A DNA stretch of 14,816 nt from an uncultured Dehalococcoidia bacterium. GTDB lineage: Bacteria > Chloroflexota > Dehalococcoidia > Tepidiformales > Tepidiformaceae. The notes below the pieces were generated by a model that saw only the letters and a list, made by a program, of their open reading frames with translations, did no database searches and was not told the origin of the DNA. Where the stretch lies: assembly GCA_937954195.1 (NCBI GenBank), contig CALFYR010000279.1, positions 1 through 14,816 of the forward strand, in the 5' to 3' direction. Numbering within the stretch: position 1 is the stretch's first letter; each line of letters begins with the position of its first letter. Positions 1 through 7,406 of this stretch are shown here, piece after piece. The translations under genes and the position numbers were made by a program.

Positions 1-285
1 GACGGGCTCCTCGATGTTGTTGCCCTCTGCCCCCACTCTCTCACCGAAACCCTGCGTGTCGCCGGGAAGCTCGCCATCGGCAAGCGCGACGACGCCCGCA
101 TGCTCACCTTTCGCACGCCGCAACTGCACATCCAGACCGCCGGCATCCCCGTCCAGCTCGACGGCGACCCCGTCGGCGAAACACCCATGTCCTTCTCCGT
201 CGACCCCGGCGCGCTCCTCGTCAGCGTCCCGGCTGGCGAGCTGGCGCCAATCTTCGCCCGCGAACACGTCGACCGGCGGGGTTAG
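1..285 (+). CDS. Diacylglycerol kinase-like lipid kinase, C-terminal fragment
   Basis: This frame is open from the first base of the window, so only the last 94 residues are seen. They match the C-terminal beta-sandwich of the DAGK/YegS/sphingosine-kinase family: a DGLLDVV-type strand, then a segment around LDGDPVGETPM and PGALLVSVPAG, which is the usual 'DGE.....P..F.v.PgAL.v.vP' ending. Family members phosphorylate diacylglycerol or related lipids using ATP. The nucleotide-binding N-terminal domain lies outside the window, so the substrate cannot be judged. The next gene is a membrane protein on the same strand 38 bases downstream. The family call is firm, the exact substrate unknown. Confidence 0.8.
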   Translation, partial: DGLLDVVALCPHSLTETLRVAGKLAIGKRDDARMLTFRTPQLHIQTAGIPVQLDGDPVGETPMSFSVDPGALLVSVPAGELAPIFAREHVDRRG

Positions 286-312
286 CGCTATCGCATAGCG
301 GCAAATCTGCCG
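286..312 (+). other. Two overlapping hairpins after the lipid kinase stop
   Basis: Right after the TAG stop there is a perfect CGCTAT-CGC-ATAGCG inverted repeat (286-300). It overlaps by two bases a second perfect repeat, CGGCA-AATC-TGCCG (299-312). They cannot both form completely. There is no U-tract after either stem, so this is not a textbook intrinsic terminator. It may slow polymerase or protect the 3' end of the kinase message. This is a structural observation only. Confidence 0.4.
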
Positions 313-323
313 TTAATGCACGC

Positions 324-1004
324 GTGAAGCTGTCCTCCCGGGACGCATTCTTTGTCGCGAGCCTTGAGCGGTTCAATCCCAGGGTGCTCATTGCCGTCGC
401 CATCCTCGCCAGCGTCGTTTACGCAGGCGACCTCATCCTGAACGCCATCGGCGCCATCAATTCATCCAACGGCGAACTCGTGGTAGTCGGCCTCAGGCTC
501 TTCGTCCCACTGCTGATCCTGCGCTTCTGGCTCGTCGGCGGCATCACCGCGATGCTGCTTGATGGCGCCGACGTGATCATCACCGACGCGCTCAACATGG
601 GCGGCTTCGGCGACCACTACGCTGAGCTCGACAAGGTCCTCGACTCGTACTACCTCGCACTCGAACTCATCGTCGCCCTCGGCTGGCGGAACGAATGGGC
701 CCGCATCCCGACCGTCCTGCTGTTCGTCTACCGCATCGTCGGCGTGCTCCTCTACGAGACCACCGGCGCCCGCATCTTCCTCTTCCTCTTCCCGAACATG
801 TTCGAAAACTGGTGGCTCTACTGCGTCGTGGTGATGAAGTGGTTCGCGAACATCGCACCGCACAACTGGCGCACCGTCTGGGTGCCCATGCTCATCCTGC
901 TCGTCCCGAAGATGGCACAGGAGTACATCCTCCACTTCGCCGAAATCAAGCCATACCGCTGGATGAAGGAAAACATCCTCGAACCCATCGGCCTGGACTA
1001 CTAG
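324..1004 (+). CDS. Multi-pass membrane protein of unknown function
   Basis: I do not recognise this 226-residue protein. It starts at GTG 324; the only nearby ATG (316) is in another frame and stops at once. Hydrophobic segments lie near residues 21-45, 52-79, 109-119, 128-145, 150-171 and 183-196, so four to six membrane passes are likely. Charged or polar residues sit in or next to these segments: an acidic cluster at D80, D83, D88, D97, D103 and D107, then R137, E145, R150 and E161. That arrangement resembles a transporter or membrane enzyme more than a simple anchor. It follows a lipid kinase on the same strand, so a role in the envelope or lipids is possible but unproven. GTTAAT (312-317) six bases before the GTG could be a -10 element. 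Confidence 0.7.
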   Translation: MKLSSRDAFFVASLERFNPRVLIAVAILASVVYAGDLILNAIGAINSSNGELVVVGLRLFVPLLILRFWLVGGITAMLLDGADVIITDALNMGGFGDHYAELDKVLDSYYLALELIVALGWRNEWARIPTVLLFVYRIVGVLLYETTGARIFLFLFPNMFENWWLYCVVVMKWFANIAPHNWRTVWVPMLILLVPKMAQEYILHFAEIKPYRWMKENILEPIGLDY

Positions 1005-1128
1005 CAACGCACCACGAGTTCCAAGGGGAACCGCGCACGGCAGTAAGCGGATCGTCGCGCGCCAAGCATGTCCCGCGTCAGCCCCGCACCCACTCATTTC
1101 CGCGTATCCTCCCCCCACCACACACCCC

Positions 1129-1132
1129 GGAG
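1129..1132 (+). promoter_or_regulatory. Shine-Dalgarno site favouring the GTG start of the VOC gene
   Basis: GGAG lies six bases before GTG 1139, a good spacing. The later in-frame ATG (1205) has only GGAAG 14 bases upstream. This favours the GTG start, although the protein fold itself begins at the ATG. Confidence 0.45.
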
Positions 1133-1138
1133 CCCCCA

Positions 1139-1531
1139 GTGACCACAGACCAGAATCCAAAATCCCCAATCCAAAATCCAAAATCGGAAGACTGGTCCCG
1201 CCCCATGGTCCACTGGGAACTCCAGGCGAAAGACCCGGACAGGATGTCGGCCTTCTACTCGGCCATGTTCAACTGGGAGATCTCCGCCGGCCCGCTCCGC
1301 CAGATCGGCAAGGGCATCGGCGCCCCGGAGGACATTACCGGGCACATCCGCCAGTCCGATACCTCGCGGTTCGTGCTCTACATCCAGGTCCTGAAGCTTG
1401 CTGCGTCACTCGCGAAGGCTAAGGAACTCGGCGGCGAAGTCGTCCGCGAACCCTTCGACACGCCCGGTGGACCCACCCTCGCCTTCATCAACGACCCCGA
1501 AGGGAACCGCGTGGTGCTCGTCCAGCAGTAG
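1139..1531 (+). CDS. VOC (glyoxalase/bleomycin-resistance fold) family protein
   Basis: A 130-residue protein if started at GTG 1139, or 108 if started at ATG 1205. From the ATG on it reads as one complete VOC domain: the opening MVHWEL strand, a D-x-x-R-M-x-x-FY helix, the paired second beta-alpha-beta unit with the GGEVV strand, and the closing DPEGNRVVLVQ. Such domains form metal-binding or substrate-binding barrels in lyases, dioxygenases and resistance proteins; the specific reaction cannot be told here. The extra 22 N-terminal residues from the GTG start are encoded largely by a heptanucleotide tandem repeat and are rich in N, P, K and S. They may be non-essential or untranslated. The stop codon directly abuts the stop of the convergent MFS gene. 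Confidence 0.8.
   Translation: MTTDQNPKSPIQNPKSEDWSRPMVHWELQAKDPDRMSAFYSAMFNWEISAGPLRQIGKGIGAPEDITGHIRQSDTSRFVLYIQVLKLAASLAKAKELGGEVVREPFDTPGGPTLAFINDPEGNRVVLVQQ
1154..1188 (+). repeat. Short tandem heptanucleotide repeat (AATCCAA-type, 5 units)
   Basis: Five consecutive 7-base units: AATCCAA, AATCCCC, AATCCAA, AATCCAA and AATCGGA. The stretch is clearly AT-richer than its surroundings. It lies either in the leader or in the first codons of the VOC gene, depending on the start used. It resembles the short tandemly repeated heptamers known from cyanobacteria and some other bacteria; whether it is dispersed in this genome cannot be seen. Confidence 0.7.
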
Positions 1532-2815
1532 CTACCGTCCGCCCGGCGCAGCCACTCCCGAATCCGGCGCCACCGGCGCGGGCCGCGGCTCCCGAGGCGG
1601 AATCGCCCGGAGCCCCACCGCCCCGATGCTAACCACAGTCAGCGTGGCCGCCGAAAGCCCGAACAACGTCGTCCGCTCACCCACCGCGTCCGCTATCAGC
1701 CCGACCGGGAACGAGAAGATGGAATTCAGCCCGAACGCCATCATCGTCACCGCCATCACCCGCCCGAAGTACTGCGGGTCCGAACGCTCCATCAGGTTCA
1801 CGTTGTTCAGCATCTGGAACCCGCTGGACGCGGCTCCGACCACCGCCGAAGCCGCCAGCGCAGCGCCGAACGTCGGCGCGAGCGCCAGCAGCGAAAGCGA
1901 ACCCGCGAACAGCGCCCCAAACACCAGCATCGTCGCAAACGGGTTGCCCAGCCGCCGCGATGCCAGCCCCAGCGTCACCACAATGCCGCCGACGGCGGTC
2001 GTGCTGTACAGCGCCCCGAGTAGCTCCGTCCGGGTGTCCAGCGCGTTCTCCAGGTACCCGGGCATGATCGTCATGTACGTGAAGCCGCACAGCACCGTGC
2101 CGGCGAACACCAGCGCCAGCAGCCGCACATCCGGCGTCGTCCCGATGTAGCGGAACCCTTCCGCCAGGTCGGCGCGCACGCTCGTTACGCGCTCGCGGGG
2201 GCGGGGCGGCGTCGGCTCCATCCGCGTCAGGATGTACACCACCGCGGCGAACAGCGCCGCCATCGTGACGTACGTGCCGGCGCTCCCGATCGGCTCGGCG
2301 GCGATCAGCGCGCCGGCGATCAACGGCCCCGCGATCCGCGTGAAGTTCATCATCATCTGGGTCAGGGCCACACCCTTGGCCAGGTCGTCTCCGCTCAGCA
2401 GGTCGCCCACCCACGCCTGCCGCGTCGGGCCCATCATCGAATACATGCAGCCGAGCACCAGGCTACAGAACGCCAGGATGCCGATGGTCAGCCAGCTCGC
2501 CGCGATCATGAACGCGATGAACCCGAACATCGCGCCAATCACGAACTGCGCCGATGTCAGCATCTTCTTTTTCGAAACCCGGTCCGAAAGCGCGCCGCCC
2601 ACCGGGCTCAGCACCAGCATCGAAATACCTTGCCCCAGGTACACGAACCCCACCGCCCCGTTCTTCCCCGTCAGGTCGTAGGCGACAACGCCCTGGACCA
2701 CCTGCATCATCCCGAACGCAAGCATCGAGAGCGTCGAACCAAGGAACAGCAACCGGAACTGCGAGTCGCTCAACACCGTCAGGGGGTTTTGGCGCGTACT
2801 CGGGGCGTCAGCCAT
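1532..2815 (-). CDS. MFS transporter, DHA3/MFS_3-like exporter
   Basis: A 427-residue inner-membrane transporter of the major facilitator superfamily. I count ten to twelve hydrophobic segments in two halves joined by a charged loop (PTPPRPRERVTS). The first half carries the signature loop GGALSDRVSKKK between helices 2 and 3, the motif A position (GxxxDRxxRR). The overall pattern (LLFLGSTLSML opening, GPTRQAWVGDL loop) fits drug or siderophore exporters of the MFS_3/DHA3 type; the cargo is unknown. I start at ATG 2813-2815 and not at the in-frame TTG 2834-2836, because a TATAGT -10 lies six bases before the ATG and would otherwise be inside the gene. There is no Shine-Dalgarno, so the message may be leaderless. 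A perfect palindrome upstream suggests a local repressor. The tail is proline/alanine-rich. Confidence 0.88.
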   Translation of the reverse strand: MADAPSTRQNPLTVLSDSQFRLLFLGSTLSMLAFGMMQVVQGVVAYDLTGKNGAVGFVYLGQGISMLVLSPVGGALSDRVSKKKMLTSAQFVIGAMFGFIAFMIAASWLTIGILAFCSLVLGCMYSMMGPTRQAWVGDLLSGDDLAKGVALTQMMMNFTRIAGPLIAGALIAAEPIGSAGTYVTMAALFAAVVYILTRMEPTPPRPRERVTSVRADLAEGFRYIGTTPDVRLLALVFAGTVLCGFTYMTIMPGYLENALDTRTELLGALYSTTAVGGIVVTLGLASRRLGNPFATMLVFGALFAGSLSLLALAPTFGAALAASAVVGAASSGFQMLNNVNLMERSDPQYFGRVMAVTMMAFGLNSIFSFPVGLIADAVGERTTLFGLSAATLTVVSIGAVGLRAIPPREPRPAPVAPDSGVAAPGGR

Positions 2816-2821
2816 CAATCG

Positions 2822-2827
2822 ACTATA
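2822..2827 (-). promoter_or_regulatory. -10 element of the MFS gene, leaderless type
   Basis: On the minus strand TATAGT is followed by six bases and then ATG. Transcription starting seven bases downstream of the box would begin at the A of the start codon. No convincing -35 hexamer is seen; the region where it would lie is taken up by the palindrome. Confidence 0.5.
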
Positions 2828-2842
2828 GCAGCCCAAACCGTT

Positions 2843-2861
2843 AGTTCGTCACTGACGAACT
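2843..2861. promoter_or_regulatory. Perfect 19-bp palindrome, candidate operator of the MFS gene
   Basis: AGTTCGTCA and its exact reverse complement TGACGAACT flank a single central C. The centre lies about 37 bases upstream of the inferred transcription start, over the -35 region. A dimeric repressor of the TetR or MarR kind commonly sits so at an exporter promoter. No regulator gene is adjacent, so the partner is unknown. The one-base spacer argues for a DNA site, not an RNA hairpin. Confidence 0.55.
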
Positions 2862-2863
2862 TT

Positions 2864-2898
2864 ACGCTCGGGACCAGGAACTCGGGACTCGGAACTCG
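2864..2898. repeat. Short tandem heptanucleotide repeat (GAACTCG/GGACTCG type)
   Basis: Five 7-base units in a row: ACGCTCG (degenerate), GGACCAG, GAACTCG, GGACTCG and GAACTCG. The array fills the gap between the MFS operator palindrome and the stop codon of the recombinase-like gene. It is a different heptamer family from the one at 1154-1188. Confidence 0.6.
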
Positions 2899-2904
2899 CC
2901 CCGG

Positions 2905-4320
2905 TCAGGCCCGGAGGAACACCCGCAACTCCTCGCCATCCACCTCGATCCGGTCCACCACCTCCCGCAACGTCGCCTGCAGCTGATCGAACGCCAGCTG
3001 CTCCCATTCCCTCAGTAGACGGTCGCGCAGCTCGTCGAGGTGTTTCCGGCGCTCCGATTCGGTCCGCTGCGCCTGCAGCCGCTCGCGCGTCGCGGCCAGC
3101 TCGGACTGCAGGTCCTGGTGCTCCTGCGCCAGCTCGCCGCCCAGCGACTTCATCCGCTCCACCGTGATATGCCCATGCGCCGCATCCGCCACCAACTCTT
3201 CCACCTGCCGCCGGTTTCGCTTCATCCGGCCCTCGATCCGGTCCACCTGCCCAAGCAGGTCGAGCGAGTACGAATCCACGTTCCCTGCCCGGCGAACCCT
3301 GCTCACCGGCCGCTCGTCCTCACCCAGGTTCGCCCGCACCCGGTCCTCGAGTTCCTGCGCTCGCTGCGTGTTGTACGCGCACGAGTTCTGGTTCGTCCGT
3401 GATTCGCACTGGTAGTACCGGTACCCGGCGGAACGCTTCTCGCCGGTCTTCGTTATCCACGTCTGCCTGCGGCTCACACCAATGAGCTTGTTCCCGCACT
3501 TGCCGCAGTACACCAGGCCGCTCAGCAAGAATGGCGTCACCGTGCGCGTCCTCGACCCGCCGTGTTTGGATTGCAGGCGGTCCTGAACCCGCCGGAAGTC
3601 CTCCGGCGAAGCCAGCGCCGGGTGGCTCCCTGTCACCGTCGTCCCGAACCGCGAGTAGTGCCCCAGGTACGCACGGTTCCGCAGGATGTCCCGCACGGTC
3701 ACCATGCTCCAGCGGCCGCCTCGCCGCGTCGGCACGTTCTCCGCGTTCAGCTGCCCCGCGATCTTCCGGATTCCCATCTCCTCCTGCAGGTACAACCGGA
3801 AGATGTAGCGCACCACAACGGCCTCTTCGGGCACCAGTTCCAGCCGCCTGCGCGGTCCGACCCGGTAGCCATACGGCGGCCGGCCCAGCACTTCACCTTT
3901 CACCGCCTTGCGCCGCATCGCCGAACGCACTTTTTCGCTCACGGGCGTCCCGTCGCCGCGGTCCGCCCACGTGTCTACCAGCTCCTTAAACGCGTCGCTC
4001 CCTGCCGGCGCCAATAGGACAGGGACGCCCGTGCCCTCCAGCTCCAATAGCTTCAGCGCAGCCGCCCCCAGGTCCGGCCCGAACGCCCCGAGCCCATCCC
4101 CCACCACGACCGTGAACCCGCGCTCGGCCCGCGAAAGGAAGCGCAGCATCTGTGCGAATCCGCCCTCGCCCGGCGGGTCATCTTCCGTATCCAGGAACGT
4201 CGCCGCCACCTCGTACCCGTGCCGCGCGCAAAAGTCGAGAAATGCCTGGTTCTGCTCGCCGATGCTCCGCTTATGTCCGCTCTTCCGCGCCCCTTCTGCG
4301 AAGTATCCGACCGCGCGCAC
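2905..4320 (-). CDS. Large serine recombinase homologue with degenerate catalytic site
   Basis: A 471-residue protein with the architecture of large serine recombinases: resolvase-like N-terminal domain (1-125), recombinase DNA-binding domain (about 145-250, starting LGRPPYGYR), zinc ribbon with C272, C275, C305 and C314, a long coiled coil (about 355-445), and the usual short C-terminal strand (IEVDGEELRVFL). In active members the first strand reads Y-x-R-x-S with the nucleophilic serine, and a later strand ends D-R-L-x-R. Here the first reads Y6-F-A8-E-G10 and the second D75-G-L-G-A79, so the catalytic serine and three conserved arginines are missing. Strand cleavage is therefore unlikely, while DNA binding may persist. 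There is no frameshift or stop, and composition looks like the neighbours, so this is a maintained gene, not decay. It starts at GTG six bases after the cdsZ-like gene and is probably co-transcribed with it. A DNA-binding regulator or architectural protein is my inference. Confidence 0.85.
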   Translation of the reverse strand: MRAVGYFAEGARKSGHKRSIGEQNQAFLDFCARHGYEVAATFLDTEDDPPGEGGFAQMLRFLSRAERGFTVVVGDGLGAFGPDLGAAALKLLELEGTGVPVLLAPAGSDAFKELVDTWADRGDGTPVSEKVRSAMRRKAVKGEVLGRPPYGYRVGPRRRLELVPEEAVVVRYIFRLYLQEEMGIRKIAGQLNAENVPTRRGGRWSMVTVRDILRNRAYLGHYSRFGTTVTGSHPALASPEDFRRVQDRLQSKHGGSRTRTVTPFLLSGLVYCGKCGNKLIGVSRRQTWITKTGEKRSAGYRYYQCESRTNQNSCAYNTQRAQELEDRVRANLGEDERPVSRVRRAGNVDSYSLDLLGQVDRIEGRMKRNRRQVEELVADAAHGHITVERMKSLGGELAQEHQDLQSELAATRERLQAQRTESERRKHLDELRDRLLREWEQLAFDQLQATLREVVDRIEVDGEELRVFLRA

Positions 4321-4326
4321 CGGTTC

Positions 4327-5028
4327 CTACCCCACGTACAGGATGCGTTCGCAGTTCGGGCACTGCGCTACCTGGTCGGCCGAAAAGGCCTTCCGCCGGA
4401 TCGCCTCCGGGATTTGCACCCGGCATCCTCCACAGTTCCCACCCTGCACATGCGCAACGGCCACACCGCCGCGCTGCTTTCGCACCACCTCGTAGGTGTT
4501 CAGAATCCGCGGGTTCACCTTGATCTTCTGTGCCTCGCGTTTCGCCTCCGCCCGGACCAGCAGGTCACCCAGCTTCTTGGCCTCGTGCTTCAACTCGCCC
4601 TGTTCCTTCTCCCAGAGCGCTTCCCGCTGCACCAGCCGCTTCTCCGCATCGCCGAACTCCCGTTCGGCGACCTCCAGGCGCGACATGATGTCCAGCAACT
4701 CGTCTTCCAGCTTCGAACGCTGCTCTTTGAGCAGTTCCACCTCGTGCTGGATGTTCGTGAGTTCCTTGGGGTTCCGCACCGAACCGTCGTACAGCCGCTT
4801 CTCTTCCGGCTGGATCCTCGCGTTCAGCCCGGCAATGTCGCCATCGAGCTTCCGCTGGACACGCTGCGCGTCCTGCAGCTCCCCCTGCGTGGCCGCGAAC
4901 ACGCGCCGCGCCTCGTCCAGCTCCGCACTGCCGCGCAGCCGCCGTTCGACGTCCTCCAGCGCGGCGTTCACCGTCGCCAGCTCGTCGTCGATCTCCTGCA
5001 GTGTGCGAACCTCAGTTACCTGCGACAA
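4327..5028 (-). CDS. cdsZ: CdsZ-like coiled-coil zinc-ribbon protein (zf-RING_7 family)
   Basis: A 233-residue protein with a long heptad-rich coiled coil (about 8-170), including the typical RNPKELTNIQHEVELLK segment, followed by a C4 zinc ribbon with C199, C202, C223 and C226 (CGGC...CPNC). This is the layout of the PF02591 family, studied as Chlamydia CT398/CdsZ and Helicobacter HP0958, which have been linked to secretion, RNA binding and sigma-54. In this phylum the role is undefined. The best start is TTG 5028, with GGGAAGGA about 12 bases upstream; no ATG or GTG is available at a sensible position. The downstream partner, six bases away, is the degenerate recombinase, itself a zinc-ribbon and coiled-coil protein. 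Confidence 0.85.
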   Translation of the reverse strand: MSQVTEVRTLQEIDDELATVNAALEDVERRLRGSAELDEARRVFAATQGELQDAQRVQRKLDGDIAGLNARIQPEEKRLYDGSVRNPKELTNIQHEVELLKEQRSKLEDELLDIMSRLEVAEREFGDAEKRLVQREALWEKEQGELKHEAKKLGDLLVRAEAKREAQKIKVNPRILNTYEVVRKQRGGVAVAHVQGGNCGGCRVQIPEAIRRKAFSADQVAQCPNCERILYVG

Positions 5029-6604
<1,576 letters not shown>

Positions 6605-6658
6605 CCCACGCCAGTGGCAGCCCACCCGCCAATGCCGTTTACTGGAATCACGCCCTCC

Positions 6659-6665
6659 GAGGGGG
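6659..6665 (+). promoter_or_regulatory. Ribosome binding site fixing the YceD start
   Basis: GAGGGGG ends eight bases before ATG 6674 and decides for this start over the ATG at 6641 or the GTG at 6614 in the same frame. It is also the right arm of a CCCTC-C-GAGGG inverted repeat. Confidence 0.6.
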
Positions 6666-6673
6666 TTGTCACC

Positions 6674-7174
6674 ATGCTCTTTAACGTATCCGGCCTCCTC
6701 CGCTCCGAGGTTGGCGCAACCCGTAACTTCATCCTCGAACCCGAAGATCCCGTACTCGGCGGCCGGGTCGAACTCGTGCGCGTACCGAACGGCGTCCTCG
6801 TCCGCTGCCACGCCGATGTCGTGCTCGAAGCACAGTGCAGCCGCTGCCTGGTGCCCTTCTGCTACCCCGCCACCATCGATTTCGAAGAGATCTACCAGCA
6901 GCAGGTCGACCTCATCTCCGGCCACCGGGTCGAACCCGAAGAAGATGACGACGCCTTCCTGATCACGCTCGATAACACAATCGACATTAGAGAAGGGGTG
7001 CGGCAATATAGCGAGATGGCTGCCGAAATGCGGCCGTTGTGCAAGCCGGACTGCCCGGGTTTCTGCCCGGTCTGCGGCTCCGACCTCAACATTGCACCTT
7101 GCCAGTGCGATCGGACTCCGGCAGACCCCAGGTGGGCGGCCCTGTTCGCACTGCAGCGCTCGAACAATGGGTAA
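6674..7174 (+). CDS. YceD/DUF177 family protein
   Basis: A 166-residue protein with the features of the YceD (DUF177) family: LVRCHADVVLEAQCSRCL in the N-terminal half, an acidic stretch near 95-100, then a conserved region with the cysteine-rich end C123, C127, C131, C134 (DCPGFCPVCG), C143 and C145. These cysteines probably bind zinc. Bacterial and plastid YceD proteins act in 23S rRNA metabolism and are almost always encoded just before rpmF, as here, 20 bases ahead. The start is set by a good Shine-Dalgarno. Confidence 0.9.
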   Translation: MLFNVSGLLRSEVGATRNFILEPEDPVLGGRVELVRVPNGVLVRCHADVVLEAQCSRCLVPFCYPATIDFEEIYQQQVDLISGHRVEPEEDDDAFLITLDNTIDIREGVRQYSEMAAEMRPLCKPDCPGFCPVCGSDLNIAPCQCDRTPADPRWAALFALQRSNNG

Positions 7175-7194
7175 TCACCTGAAGGAGACCCCAC

Positions 7195-7389
7195 ATGCCC
7201 CCGCTACCAAAGCGGAAGTACCCGTCGTCTCGACAGGGCAAGCGCCGCTCTCACCTCAAAATCAAGATGCCGCACGTCATCGATTGTCCGCGGTGCAGGA
7301 GCCCACGGCTGGCTCACCACGCCTGCCCCATCTGCGGGACTTACCGGGGCCGGGAAGTGATCCAGCTTCCCGAAGCGGACCTCGACTAA
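7195..7389 (+). CDS. rpmF: 50S ribosomal protein bL32
   Basis: A 64-residue basic protein with the bL32 pattern: PLPKRKYPSSRQGKRRSH, then a zinc ribbon with C31, C34, C44 and C47 (CPRC...CPIC) and GTYRGREVI at the end. It is the zinc-containing form of this large-subunit protein. The start ATG has GGAG nine bases upstream. Placement between YceD and fabD is the common bacterial arrangement linking ribosome and lipid synthesis genes. It differs from many homologues in the second residues (PPLPKRK instead of AVPKRR). Confidence 0.95.
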   Translation: MPPLPKRKYPSSRQGKRRSHLKIKMPHVIDCPRCRSPRLAHHACPICGTYRGREVIQLPEADLD

Positions 7390-7406
7390 CCGCCACGGCG
7401 CCTGGC

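Noticed and set aside
324..1004. Possible CDP-alcohol phosphatidyltransferase motif in the unknown membrane protein
   Set aside because: D80-G, G94 and the D103/D107 pair resemble parts of the motif, but the Ala-Arg pair is absent and the later aspartates are displaced by five residues, so the spacing does not fit.
2843..2861. Palindrome as a transcription terminator of the recombinase operon
   Set aside because: A one-base loop cannot form an RNA hairpin of full length and no T-run follows on the minus strand; its position fits an operator better.
2905..4320. Active mobile element or prophage integrase with attachment sites
   Set aside because: The catalytic residues are missing, no flanking direct repeats or phage genes were seen, and the gene is close-packed with a housekeeping-like neighbour.
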